A DNA stretch of 64,000 bases, taken from an uncultured Chitinophaga sp. (GTDB lineage Bacteria > Bacteroidota > Bacteroidia > Chitinophagales > Chitinophagaceae). The stretch is taken from positions 62,001 to 126,000 of the forward strand of contig NZ_CALEJS010000033.1 of assembly GCF_937898475.1 (NCBI RefSeq). Reading direction: 5' to 3'. Below are positions 1-7,866 of this stretch, one piece after another. The first letter of the stretch is position 1; every line of letters begins with the position of its first letter. The notes beneath the pieces are model-generated. The model saw only the letters and a list, made by a program, of their open reading frames with translations, made no database searches and was not told the origin of the DNA. Both the position numbers and the translations under genes were made by a program.

Positions 1-3000
1 TCTCCGACAGGTCTGTTATTGTACCGCCGTTGAGGGCGAGGGTGGTTCCCAGCGCAAGGCCATTCAGGTCGCTCTGCCCGGCCAGTACAGTATAAGCAAA
101 GGTAAGCGCACTGGTACCAGAACCGCCGGTATAGGTGGCCTGTACTGTGGCGGCCCCGATGATCACCGGCAATGATGGAGTGCCGGTCACGTTCACAGCT
201 TCGCTGAAGTTGACGGTGAAGTTCAGGTCTTCGCCTTCGCTGTAGTAATCGCTGGCAGGCACATCCACCGAGGTAATAGCAGGCGCTGTGCCGTCGAACT
301 CATAGGTGATGGTATTCGAGGCGGCGTTTCCGTTACCGCCCATATTTTCGGCAACGTTGGCTGGTACATTAACAGACACCGGTCCATCTCCCTGGGCAGT
401 TACCGTCACCGTATATACAATATCGTTTGTTGTGTTCAGGCTGGAGACTGTACAGTTATTGCAATTGATATCTGCCAGTTCAAAGTTGCTTACTTCTTCA
501 CTGAAGGTGACGGTCATGGTCCAGGGCTGGTTGAGCTGGGCGGTACCGGTTAAGTTCACCGTTGGTATGACTGTGTTCACCAATACCCCGCTGGTATTTT
601 CAACAGCATTCAGTGTAAGTGTGGCATCGTTGTCAGCTGCGTCCCATAGCCTGCCGGTATTGAGCGAAATATTGCCGCCCAGTTCAATACCATCCTCATC
701 ATTTTCTCCTGCCGCAACAATATGCCTGAAACGCAGGGCGTTTGAATTGGCGCCGGAGAGAAAATTGGCGGGTACCATCACTCCGCCGATGTTTACATCG
801 ATGGAAGGCGTACCGGTAACCCTTACAACCTCGTCGAAGTGCACGATGAAATCCAGGTAGTCTCCTTCATTATAATAACCGTCAGCAGGTACCTCTACAG
901 AAGTTACCACAGGGCCAACCCCATCTACCAGTACAGCGGCTGTATTGCCAATGGAGTTGAGTGTGAGAATGGCCTCATTGCCGGCGATATCTGTTATAAT
1001 ACCGCCATCAAGGGTAATCGGGCCGCTTACACCTATACCGTCTTTATCCAGATCCCCTGCCGCTACGGTATAGCGGAAAACCAGGTTAGGTGTATTTGAG
1101 CCGGATACATATGTTGCTGTACGGGTGGTACCGCCGATGTTGAGCGTAATGTAAGGTATTCCGCCGGTGGCGTCCACCACCACATCTTCATTAAATGTTA
1201 CCGTAAAGTCCATTTGCCCGCCAACACCATAAGTATCATTGGCAGGTACCCCTACAGAAGTAACCGATGGCATTTCGGTGTCGATGGTCCATGTGTAGGT
1301 TTCCGGTGTCGGATCCACGTTACCCGCGAGGTCTTTTGCGCGAACGGAAAAGGTGTGCGTTCCGGCGGGAAGGCCGAAGACATTGAACGGATTACCGGTA
1401 GGGAAAAACGGCGAGCCATCCAGCTCGTATTCAAAGGTAGCGTTTGGATCATCGGAAGTGAAGGTGAAACTTGCGTTGACCTCGTTGGTAAGGGCTGGCG
1501 GAGCATCCACGATCCCCGTCTCAGGCGCTGTTCTGTCTAATATAATATCGTCCTGGAAAACAGCGGACTCGTTTCCGGCCTCGTCTCTCAGGCGGATATA
1601 TACGGTTTTCTGGCCATCCGGACCATTAAACAGATATCCCATCGGACTGGTATAAGGTCCAAAGGCGCCGAAATTAGTACCATCCTCGGAAATCGCCATT
1701 GTCAGGCCGCCGCTGCCACCACCGTCGGCGGCGTTCAGGCTCAGCGAAACGCTGGCATTATTTGTATATGCAGCGCCGCCGTTAATGGTGACGGCACCGG
1801 TGGGCGCAATTTTATCAATAAGTATGGTTTGTCCTAAGGTATAGGGCATAGGGTTGTCCACGGCGGGCGTAATGCCGGTGACGTTCGCCATATCCAGGCG
1901 GATTGTACCATTTCCACTACCTGTGTTAACGGTAACCACGCGGGTATTGCCGGAACCTGTAACCGGATCTATGGTCATACCAGTAATACTGCCATTGACT
2001 ACCGTAGCAATAAAGTTGGAAGCACTGACACCACTAGCCGGACCATCGAAGGTAACGAGGAACTGTACGGAACTGGCGTTGGTGGATGTTGCTGTCGGGT
2101 TAAAACGGTTAATGCTGAGGATGTGGATGTTGGGAGGCGACAGCTTGAGCACCTGGCCACCGCAGGGATCACCGTTTATATCAGTAGTCGCACTTCCGTC
2201 ATTCACATATAGGTCGCCATTGTGCTCCACAATTCCCCAGGGATAGGTACCAAAACCTTCGGTAAGCCCGCTGTAAATCTGAGTTCCGGTACCGGATGCA
2301 TTGGCAAATTTTGTTACCTTATATATAGGATTAGCGCCGTCACGCTCTACGGCATACATGGTATTGGAGGCATCAATAGTGAGGCCGGTAAAATACCTTC
2401 CGGTCAGTATATCGGTTCTGCCAAAGGCAGGTGCAGTTAATTTGATTATGCCCCCGGCGCCACCGTTATAGAAATTGGTAACATATATATTACCGTCTGT
2501 GTCGGTATCAATTCCCCAGGGAAAGGTTCCATCGCCGGGATCGGCAATGCCACTGTACAACACCGTACCAGAACCACCTCCCTCGGAAGTATAGCGTGTT
2601 ATCTGGTAAGAAGAGCCCACAGGCCCACTGCGCTCAACGGCCAGCAGGTTATTATTGTTATCCAGGCAGATCGCCGAATACATTTTACCCTGTTGTACAG
2701 ATGTTGGCCCACCTGTTCCCCCTTGATGCCTGAGTATCTCATATCCAACACCGATATTGGCGCTTATTACGAATACATCGTTGTTGGTTGAATTTACCGC
2801 TACTCCCCAGGGAATCTGAAACGCTACCGGATCTGAGGCCAGCATAGAAAGCGGAACAAGGCTGGTGGGATTTCCACCATTCCATTTATACAAGCGGTAA
2901 CCGCTACCATTGTATTTGACAACGTAAAGATTACCACTATTGTCTTTTGCAATCGCTGAATAGTAGCCGGTGTTCTGACTCGGGTCAGACTCAACCAGTG

Positions 3001-3103
3001 AAGCTGTGTAAGCCTGTGCCATGACCTGCTCTGCGCCGATCATACAGCACAGGGCCAGCAACAGGGTTCTCACAATTTTAAGAAGCGTAAAGTTGTACTT
3101 CAT
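1..3103 (-). CDS. Giant secreted NHL-propeller / Ig-like repeat protein (partial, C-terminus outside window)
   Basis: The frame stays open from the ATG at 3103 to the left edge, giving 1034 visible residues with no stop. Residues 1 to about 30 form a signal peptide ending in VMAQA. Residues of about 45-310 hold six blade-like repeats with alternating 'PWG(I/V)' and 'G(N/D)(I/L)YV' motifs, typical of an NHL-type beta-propeller. After that come bacterial Ig-like modules of about 100 residues; the last visible ones repeat the pattern 'VTSVxVPA..Y..G..LDF.V.F.E.V' and 'TLNGGTITD'. The architecture suggests a cell-surface or secreted adhesin; a type IX sorting domain could lie beyond the edge. It starts 9 bp after the stop of the upstream PBP-like gene, so it is probably the last gene of that operon. 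Ligand and function are unknown. Confidence 0.88.
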   Translation of the reverse strand, partial: MKYNFTLLKIVRTLLLALCCMIGAEQVMAQAYTASLVESDPSQNTGYYSAIAKDNSGNLYVVKYNGSGYRLYKWNGGNPTSLVPLSMLASDPVAFQIPWGVAVNSTNNDVFVISANIGVGYEILRHQGGTGGPTSVQQGKMYSAICLDNNNNLLAVERSGPVGSSYQITRYTSEGGGSGTVLYSGIADPGDGTFPWGIDTDTDGNIYVTNFYNGGAGGIIKLTAPAFGRTDILTGRYFTGLTIDASNTMYAVERDGANPIYKVTKFANASGTGTQIYSGLTEGFGTYPWGIVEHNGDLYVNDGSATTDINGDPCGGQVLKLSPPNIHILSINRFNPTATSTNASSVQFLVTFDGPASGVSASNFIATVVNGSITGMTIDPVTGSGNTRVVTVNTGSGNGTIRLDMANVTGITPAVDNPMPYTLGQTILIDKIAPTGAVTINGGAAYTNNASVSLSLNAADGGGSGGLTMAISEDGTNFGAFGPYTSPMGYLFNGPDGQKTVYIRLRDEAGNESAVFQDDIILDRTAPETGIVDAPPALTNEVNASFTFTSDDPNATFEYELDGSPFFPTGNPFNVFGLPAGTHTFSVRAKDLAGNVDPTPETYTWTIDTEMPSVTSVGVPANDTYGVGGQMDFTVTFNEDVVVDATGGIPYITLNIGGTTRTATYVSGSNTPNLVFRYTVAAGDLDKDGIGVSGPITLDGGIITDIAGNEAILTLNSIGNTAAVLVDGVGPVVTSVEVPADGYYNEGDYLDFIVHFDEVVRVTGTPSIDVNIGGVMVPANFLSGANSNALRFRHIVAAGENDEDGIELGGNISLNTGRLWDAADNDATLTLNAVENTSGVLVNTVIPTVNLTGTAQLNQPWTMTVTFSEEVSNFELADINCNNCTVSSLNTTNDIVYTVTVTAQGDGPVSVNVPANVAENMGGNGNAASNTITYEFDGTAPAITSVDVPASDYYSEGEDLNFTVNFSEAVNVTGTPSLPVIIGAATVQATYTGGSGTSALTFAYTVLAGQSDLNGLALGTTLALNGGTITDLSE

Positions 3104-3112
3104 ATTCAAATA

Positions 3113-4276
3113 TTAAATACAGAGTAAGGGATTTTGCCAGCCCGATACGCTTTCCTGGTGGATCGCCTCCAGTTCTTTCGCATCGAACCGCATGCCTGTA
3201 CCCTGGTCAAGGATAATTTTATGTATCTTATTTGCGGAAGCTGTAATCTTCAGAATATTGGCAGCCGGCAAAGCAAAGCCGGAGGATGGGTAAAAATTCT
3301 TTTCTCCACGGGGGCCCTTAATAATTCCATCACGCAGCCGCTGCTTTACTGTGTCCCAGTCGTCAGTACGCGCATAAGGCAGCAGTTCTTTCCAAACCAG
3401 TCCGGCTTCGTAGCCCATCAGGGAATAAATATTGGCGGGCTGTTTCGCGATGTTTTCAAATGATTTTACAAACAATTGGTTGGCTTTGTTCTCATCTTCC
3501 CGCATCCATAACTGCGCAGAATATATTTCAAGGTTGACGTTCTTGATATCTTCTAGGATGTCATCATAGGCCATGGTCTCAAATACCAGCAAAGGTATTT
3601 TTTTATAGAAACCGCTCTGTGTCCATTTTTCCAGGAAGCGGTTGCCCATGCTGCCACAAAGGATGACATGCACGTAGGGAGGCGGCTCTTTGGCCAGCTG
3701 CGCAAAGAAGCTGTCCAGCTCCATCTTGTGTGGATCCTGCTGATCAAAAGGCAGTATCGTAAGCTGCAGTTCGCGTCCGCCTGCGCTGAGCACGCCCTGC
3801 TGGAAACTGTTGTTCAGGTGGTAGCCTGCCTCGTATACAGCAGTAATAATATGCCCGCCGTCGCCCCATTTACTCCGGGCCCAACGTCCAAGGGCATACT
3901 GAGATTGCCATACCTGCTGGGAGGCATAGAAAACATCAGGGCTGAGATAAGGGAAATAAGGTACATATTCTCCCATATCAAAGAAGAAGGCGGGACGTTT
4001 GTCTTTCTCTATCAACGGAATCATGCCTGGTATTGATTTATAGCTGACCAGGCCTGAGAGAATATCCACACGGTTAAAAAACAGCAGCTTACGGGCTGCC
4101 GTTTCACAAGCATCCATACTTCCCATATGAGTGTATTCCTGCACAAATTCGATGGTATTCTGCCGCACGGGGTCCAGGCCCATGCCCAGCAACCACCCGG
4201 TAAACAGGTGGTGCGAGTAATAGGGATAAATACCCGAATAGGGTGTCAGGAATCCAATTTTCAGGGAGGTTTTCAT
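3113..4276 (-). CDS. Leaderless type I periplasmic-binding-protein-like (ABC substrate-binding family)
   Basis: This 387-residue protein starts MKTSLKIGFLTPYSGIYPYY, the opening beta-strand and loop of type I periplasmic binding proteins (Peripla_BP_6, amino-acid/amide-binding type). The two-lobe pattern continues with 'VDILSGLVSYKSIPGMIPL' near residue 70 and 'GYEAGLVWKEL' near 290. There is no signal peptide or lipobox: the fold begins at residue 5, so as written it would be cytoplasmic. No ABC permease or ATPase lies beside it. It sits 27 bp after the tail-collar gene and 9 bp before the giant secreted protein, all on the minus strand, so co-transcription is likely. The family is clear by eye; the role, and whether it works outside transport as a sensor or scaffold, is unknown. 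Confidence 0.8.
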   Translation of the reverse strand: MKTSLKIGFLTPYSGIYPYYSHHLFTGWLLGMGLDPVRQNTIEFVQEYTHMGSMDACETAARKLLFFNRVDILSGLVSYKSIPGMIPLIEKDKRPAFFFDMGEYVPYFPYLSPDVFYASQQVWQSQYALGRWARSKWGDGGHIITAVYEAGYHLNNSFQQGVLSAGGRELQLTILPFDQQDPHKMELDSFFAQLAKEPPPYVHVILCGSMGNRFLEKWTQSGFYKKIPLLVFETMAYDDILEDIKNVNLEIYSAQLWMREDENKANQLFVKSFENIAKQPANIYSLMGYEAGLVWKELLPYARTDDWDTVKQRLRDGIIKGPRGEKNFYPSSGFALPAANILKITASANKIHKIILDQGTGMRFDAKELEAIHQESVSGWQNPLLCI

Positions 4277-4303
4277 ATCTTCTGCTGTTGTTCCTTATAT
4301 GTT

Positions 4304-4897
4304 CTAGTTCCGGGAAGGGTAAACTCCTTCCATGGCGATGAGCCAGGTCATTGCCAGGTAAGGGTTCTGTATGCTGAAGGGCTGTGTGCCGCCGGCCATA
4401 CCAATGGTAACGCTGCCTGTTGTGGTTACGCCACCCAGGGTTGTAGTATTGGTAGCGTCAGGCGTTGCATAAATCTTCACCGGCTGAGCGCTGGGACCAG
4501 TACCAACATTGGCCGGTGCTGCCAGCCCCACGTCGGAAGCGGGCGTGTTGGTAGTAGCCGCAGTGGTGTTCACCGCAATGGAAGTTGCAATAGTGCTGGC
4601 TGCCACGTGGTTATGCGCAGGCATGTTGTTAAGTGTAAGCGTAGTAGAAGTAGTACCTGCAGTCTGGCCGAGATTGTAATTGCCTAAACCAGGGGCATTA
4701 CCGGTACCGATAGGCGCACGGCCTCTCAGGTCGGGCAATGCAAAGGTAGTCTGGCCGTTTCCGCCGTAGGTAGTACCCAGCAAAGAGAATAACGCGGAAT
4801 TCTGCGAAATAGAAATGATCTGGCCCCAGCACATCTGGTAGCCTCTGATGGCGAAGTTGCCGCCGAACAATAAAAGGGACGCTAAAAATGGATCCAT
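4304..4897 (-). CDS. Phage tail-collar domain protein (MdpB-like tail fiber protein)
   Basis: The 197-residue protein begins MDPFLASLLLFGGNFAIRGY and continues with 'CWGQIISISQNSALFSLLGT' and 'TFALPDLRGRAPIGTG', the hallmark of the phage tail-collar domain (residues 5-60), also found in microcystin-dependent protein MdpB. The rest is Thr/Ala/Asn-rich, with 'NNMPAHNH' and a C-terminal 'PFSIQNPYLAMTWLIAMEG', both standard in this family. There are no other phage structural genes, so this is not a prophage tail. Similar chromosomal tail-collar proteins are widespread in Bacteroidota with no settled function. It follows a 55-codon ORF by 5 bp and precedes the PBP-like gene by 27 bp. Confidence 0.9.
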   Translation of the reverse strand: MDPFLASLLLFGGNFAIRGYQMCWGQIISISQNSALFSLLGTTYGGNGQTTFALPDLRGRAPIGTGNAPGLGNYNLGQTAGTTSTTLTLNNMPAHNHVAASTIATSIAVNTTAATTNTPASDVGLAAPANVGTGPSAQPVKIYATPDATNTTTLGGVTTTGSVTIGMAGGTQPFSIQNPYLAMTWLIAMEGVYPSRN

Positions 4898-4902
4898 AGC
4901 AT

Positions 4903-5070
4903 TTAATGTTTAGGTGATAACGAGTGTTTACTGTATTCGTCTTGTGAAAATAATCCGGAGGAAATAAACCCGTTGTAAGCGTACATTACATGACAATCAC
5001 TGCGGCTTTTATCAGTAGCCGGTGAGGGCAACGGCATTACCGGTTCGAGGGTAATAAAGGGTACGTTCAT
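4903..5070 (-). CDS. Small ORF (55 aa) upstream of the tail-collar gene
   Basis: An ATG at 5070 opens a 55-codon frame beginning MNVPFITLEPVMPLPSPATD and ending SLSPKH. Its stop lies 5 bp before the tail-collar ATG, the spacing expected of an operon. There is no signal peptide or membrane segment, and no domain was recognised; the N-terminal part is proline-rich. The tight spacing and lack of any other gene in this gap argue for translation, but the length is short enough to arise by chance. It could be a real small protein or a translated leader coupling to the tail-collar gene. Confidence 0.4.
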   Translation of the reverse strand: MNVPFITLEPVMPLPSPATDKSRSDCHVMYAYNGFISSGLFSQDEYSKHSLSPKH

Positions 5071-5340
5071 AGTTCAGGTCGTGCGCTTCTCTTTTTTAAA
5101 TTTAGACGTCAGTAACTAACGCCAGGTTCTCAAAACAAATAGGATAAAAGAAGTTATCAGGCTTTTCAACAATAGGGCTAAAAATGTGGAGCTCAAACGT
5201 CCTTATATCTGACTCTGTGCCCAAAGGTAATTTTTAATATTGTAATATCCTAATACGTCAATTACACAATTAACTGTGCTGCAATGTATAACAATTTTTT
5301 GTACGGCTGATAGAGTGATTCTACTCTTTCTGCAGGGTAC
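5071..5340. other. Intergenic region with no recognised gene
   Basis: AT-rich divergent intergenic stretch between the minus-strand tail-collar operon and ywbE. A weak -7-like TAAATTTA lies at 5097-5104 on the minus strand, but no convincing -33 element accompanies it. No RNA gene or repeat was seen. Confidence 0.4.
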
Positions 5341-5373
5341 TTTTACACATTCTGAATAAGCGAATTATCTTCG
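5341..5373 (+). promoter_or_regulatory. Candidate promoter of ywbE
   Basis: TTTTA at 5341-5345 and TATCTTCG at 5366-5373 (7 of 8 matches to the Bacteroidota -7 consensus TAnnTTTG) are separated by 20 bp, within the usual range. The ywbE ATG follows 41 bp downstream. Assigned by eye only. Confidence 0.4.
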
Positions 5374-5414
5374 CAGCAGATATTAACGACTAACGATTAA
5401 CCACTTACGATTTT

Positions 5415-5609
5415 ATGGACGGCCAATACAGAAAAGACATTTACCCGGGGCTGGAAGTAGGGATCATCCTGAAGAAAGATCAGCGCAGCGGCAAAATCAC
5501 CTACGGCATTGTAAAAGATATACTGACCTCAGCAGCTTATCACTCCCGGGGCATTAAAGTGCGGCTGGAAGATGGCCAGATAGGCCGTGTAGCCGTGATA
5601 GAAGGATAA
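5415..5609 (+). CDS. ywbE: YwbE family protein (DUF2196)
   Basis: The 64-residue protein reads MDGQYRKDIYPGLEVGIILK, then 'KDQRSGKITYGIVKDILT' and 'HSRGIKVRLEDGQIGRVAVI'. This is the complete YwbE family pattern at its usual full length of about 60-65 residues, a small beta-rich conserved protein named after Bacillus subtilis YwbE. The molecular function is not established; the KOW-like look of the fold suggests nucleic-acid contact, which is inference. It is a single gene with its own candidate promoter, followed by the small-RNA-like unit at 5635-5808. Confidence 0.9.
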   Translation: MDGQYRKDIYPGLEVGIILKKDQRSGKITYGIVKDILTSAAYHSRGIKVRLEDGQIGRVAVIEG

Positions 5610-5634
5610 AAGAAGCGTGTCATTTTAACAATTC

Positions 5635-5666
5635 TTTTACCGGATTATGTTGTAATTTTATAATTC
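5635..5666 (+). promoter_or_regulatory. Candidate promoter of the small transcript
   Basis: TTTT at 5635-5638 and TATAATTC at 5659-5666 are spaced by 20 bp, as in the candidate ywbE promoter. A start site about 6 bp downstream would place the Shine-Dalgarno sequence almost at the 5' end of the transcript. An alternative -7 element, TAATTTTA, lies at 5653-5660. Confidence 0.35.
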
Positions 5667-5687
5667 ACCAAAGAAAAGGAGGTATTC

Positions 5688-5735
5688 ATGCAATCTACAG
5701 GATATTCATGGAAACCTTCGGTTAGTATCGCCTAA
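5688..5735 (+). CDS. 15-residue micro-ORF with perfect Shine-Dalgarno
   Basis: The frame encodes MQSTGYSWKPSVSIA. Five bases separate GGAGG from the ATG, an ideal distance. Strong Shine-Dalgarno sequences are rare in Bacteroidota, whose ribosomes mostly do not use them, so this one stands out. The stop codon lies inside the right arm of a 7-bp hairpin. It may be a leader peptide, a functional micropeptide, or a by-product of an RNA that uses the AAAGGAGGT for another reason. Confidence 0.4.
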   Translation: MQSTGYSWKPSVSIA

Positions 5736-5779
5736 CCGGGTTGCTCCATACAAGAAGACTGTTGACGCAGACGCGTCGG

Positions 5780-5808
5780 AAAACCGCCGGTATACCGGCG
5801 GTTTTTTT
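5780..5808 (+). terminator. Intrinsic terminator
   Basis: ACCGCCGG (5783-5790), loop TATA, CCGGCGGT (5795-5802), then a T tract to 5808. The A-run at 5780-5783 can extend the stem. It is a textbook intrinsic terminator for the plus strand. Confidence 0.9.
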
Positions 5809-5942
5809 GTTTGAGGTTTGAGGTTTGAAGTTTGAGGTTGGCCACAGGTTCAAAAGTTCAGGAACTGTGACCGGGTAAGCACACCTGATCTAAACCTTTA
5901 ACTTTCCAACGAACCTCAAACCTCGAACTTCAAACTTCAAAC
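5809..5942. repeat. Heptad inverted repeat, copy A (TTTGARG family)
   Basis: The left arm is a tandem of 7-bp units TTTGAGG/TTTGAAG. The right arm is the reverse complement, CCTCAAA/CTTCAAA. The middle carries 'AAGCACACC', a core shared with copies B, G and H. It lies between the small-RNA terminator and the stop of the GlxA-type regulator gene. Confidence 0.85.
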
Positions 5943-5944
5943 GC

Positions 5945-6922
5945 TCAATGCTGTAACGCCCGGCAATATTTCCTGCGATAATCCTGTGGCGTAAGACCGG
6001 TGATCCGTTTGAATACTTTGCGGAAAGTTTTCATATCATTATAGCCTACGTCATACATGAGGTTGGTGATGCTGTGGGCTTCCCGTTCAAGGGCTTTCTT
6101 GGCTGATTCTATCTTTACCCGCTGCAGGTATTCAAGAGGTGTGTTCTTGGTGGCATGTTTGAAACGGCGGATGAAATTCCGCTTACTCATATTGATCTGT
6201 CCGGCAATCTCTTCCACAGACACCACAGAGTGATAATGTTCTTCAATATAGGCCTGCGCCCTGCGGATCTCTTCATCTTCATGCTGACGCTGACCGCTGA
6301 ATACGGCAAAATGCGCCTGGCTCACCCGGTCCATATCGATCGAAAAGGTCTTGCTGAGCCAGATACCCGCTTCCCTGCCGTAGAATTTCTCAACCAGGTA
6401 CAGCAGGAGGTTCAGGGAAGAAAACGCGCCGCCGCTGGTATACACGCCGTCCTGGTCCGTCACCACCACATCGGGCAGCACTTTTATACCCGGATAACGG
6501 CGCTGCATGTCTGCAATGTTGTTCCAGTGGGAGGTACATGCCCTGCCTGCCAGCAGGCCCGCCTCCGCCAGTAAATAGCTGCCCACACAAAGGCTGGCCA
6601 CCTCCGCTCCTCTCCTGTTCATGGCGGCAATGAAGCTCACCATGGCCTGCTTGTTTTCCAAAGCCTTTTCCGGCGCGTTGTAGAACGCCGGGGCAATAAC
6701 CAGGTGAGTGTCTTTGATCTCCCGCAGGGTACGATAGCGGAAATCCGGGTATGGCAACGGAAAAGGCTCAAAACCCTCCTTTTCCACCGCCAGGGTAACG
6801 CGGAATGCAGGGGGCTTTCCGGCCACGTCCATATATCGGTTGGCGCCGGCCAGCAGATCGAGTGCACCGGCAACAGCAGACAGGATGGCGTCTTCGTAGA
6901 TCAGCAATGCTACTTCTTTCAT
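5945..6922 (-). CDS. GlxA-type transcriptional regulator (DJ-1/PfpI-like domain plus AraC HTH)
   Basis: The protein is 325 residues. Residues 1-190 form a DJ-1/PfpI-like domain: it starts MKEVALLIYEDAILSAVAGA and carries the nucleophile-elbow region 'VASLCVGSYLLAEAGLL' with a Cys, then 'TSHWNN'. Residues 220-325 are a two-HTH AraC domain with 'EIAGQINMSKRNFIRRFK' and the signature 'YDVGYNDMKTFRKVFKRITG'. This is the GlxA/FtrA type of regulator, with family-typical length. It is divergent from the DUF899 gene that begins 161 bp away, which it may control. The effector is unknown. Confidence 0.9.
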   Translation of the reverse strand: MKEVALLIYEDAILSAVAGALDLLAGANRYMDVAGKPPAFRVTLAVEKEGFEPFPLPYPDFRYRTLREIKDTHLVIAPAFYNAPEKALENKQAMVSFIAAMNRRGAEVASLCVGSYLLAEAGLLAGRACTSHWNNIADMQRRYPGIKVLPDVVVTDQDGVYTSGGAFSSLNLLLYLVEKFYGREAGIWLSKTFSIDMDRVSQAHFAVFSGQRQHEDEEIRRAQAYIEEHYHSVVSVEEIAGQINMSKRNFIRRFKHATKNTPLEYLQRVKIESAKKALEREAHSITNLMYDVGYNDMKTFRKVFKRITGLTPQDYRRKYCRALQH

Positions 6923-7083
6923 GGAGACATTGTTTAGCCATTAGCGGCTGGTGATATTACTAACAACTCTACAAATATACCCTAAGAACATGGCACAAAC
7001 ACACCCTTATTATGGCGCTTCCGCACATCATGAAAGCGGATTTTCTTGCTGAGATTTGTATGGTACCAAAAATATCACCGGTT

Positions 7084-7866
7084 ATGCATACTGTCGTATC
7101 TCCCGCCGAATGGCTGACTGCCCGCAAACAGTTCCTGGAAAAGGAAAAACAACTGAACCGGCTGCGCGACGAGGTAGCCCGCGAACGCCTCTCCCTGCCC
7201 TGGGAACGGGTAGAAAAGCAATACGTTTTTGAAGGCCCCGACGGCCCGGAAACAATGGCCGACCTCTTTGACGGCCGCAGCCAGCTGATTGTATACCACT
7301 TTATGCTGGGGCCCGACCGGGAAGAAGGCTGTCCCAGCTGCTCATTTTTCACTGATCATATAGACGGTACACTGGTACACCTGGCCAACCGTGATATTAC
7401 CCTCCTGCTGGTTTCCAGGGCGCCTTATCAGCAGATCAAGGCTTTTAAAGAGCGGATGGGCTGGCAGGTAAGATGGGTATCTTCCTACGGTAACGACTTC
7501 AATTACGATTATCACGTGTCTTTCCGGCCCGAAGAGATTGCCACGGGTGAGGTATACTACAACTACGACAAGATTCCCTTTATGGCGGAAGACCTGCACG
7601 GAGCCAGTGCATTCTACAAAAATGAGGAGAACGAGATCTTCCACACCTACTCTACCTACATGCGGGGCTGTGATGTGATGGTGAACACATACAATTTTAT
7701 GGATATTGCCCCCCTCGGCCGTAACGAAGATGACCTGGGCTTTACCATGTCCTGGGTACGCCACCACGACCGCTATGAACAAAGCTATATTGCAAATAAA
7801 AAAGCTGCCGGCCAGGCGCCTGCCACCATGGGGCACGATTGCTGCAGCGGAGGGGCACACTCATGA
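7084..7866 (+). CDS. DUF899 thioredoxin-fold protein
   Basis: The ATG at 7084 gives 260 residues starting MHTVVSPAEWLTARKQFLEK, the usual family N-terminus; an upstream ATG at 7012 would add 24 unlike residues and is rejected. Diagnostic segments are 'LRDEVARERLSLPW', 'LFDGRSQLIVYHFMLGP', and 'GCPSCSFFTDHIDG', whose CPSC lies where thioredoxins hold their active-site CxxC. The later 'TYSTYMRGCDVM' and 'YNFMDIAPLGR' are also conserved. The family is thioredoxin-like with no firm reaction assigned. Its stop overlaps the next gene's ATG (ATGA), so the two are translationally coupled. The C-terminus ends in a Cys/His-rich 'HDCCSGGAHS'. Confidence 0.9.
   Translation: MHTVVSPAEWLTARKQFLEKEKQLNRLRDEVARERLSLPWERVEKQYVFEGPDGPETMADLFDGRSQLIVYHFMLGPDREEGCPSCSFFTDHIDGTLVHLANRDITLLLVSRAPYQQIKAFKERMGWQVRWVSSYGNDFNYDYHVSFRPEEIATGEVYYNYDKIPFMAEDLHGASAFYKNEENEIFHTYSTYMRGCDVMVNTYNFMDIAPLGRNEDDLGFTMSWVRHHDRYEQSYIANKKAAGQAPATMGHDCCSGGAHS

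Larger units (their letters stand above)
5672..5808 (+). ncRNA. Candidate small RNA or micro-ORF mRNA with three hairpins and intrinsic terminator
   Basis: The unit is about 137 nt. It begins with AAAGGAGGT (5675-5683), a nine-base match to the anti-Shine-Dalgarno of 16S rRNA, and a 15-codon ORF. Three perfect stems follow: CGGTTAG/CTAACCG at 5719-5738 (enclosing the stop codon), GACGC/GCGTC at 5764-5777, and a GC-rich terminator at 5783-5802 with a seven-T tract. It has its own candidate promoter and lies between genes, so it looks like an independent transcript. I do not recognise it as a known RNA family. Confidence 0.55.

Noticed and set aside
306..860. Plus-strand frame inside the giant minus-strand gene
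   Set aside because: The minus strand is open throughout and shows repeat protein; this is its shadow.
4304..4897. Prophage remnant based on the tail-collar domain
   Set aside because: No integrase, capsid, portal, terminase or other tail gene is nearby; such collar proteins are common chromosomal genes in Bacteroidota.
5809..5942. Heptad repeat as a CRISPR or rho-independent terminator
   Set aside because: There are no equal repeats separated by unique spacers, and no T tract after a GC-rich stem; it is an AT-rich inverted repeat.
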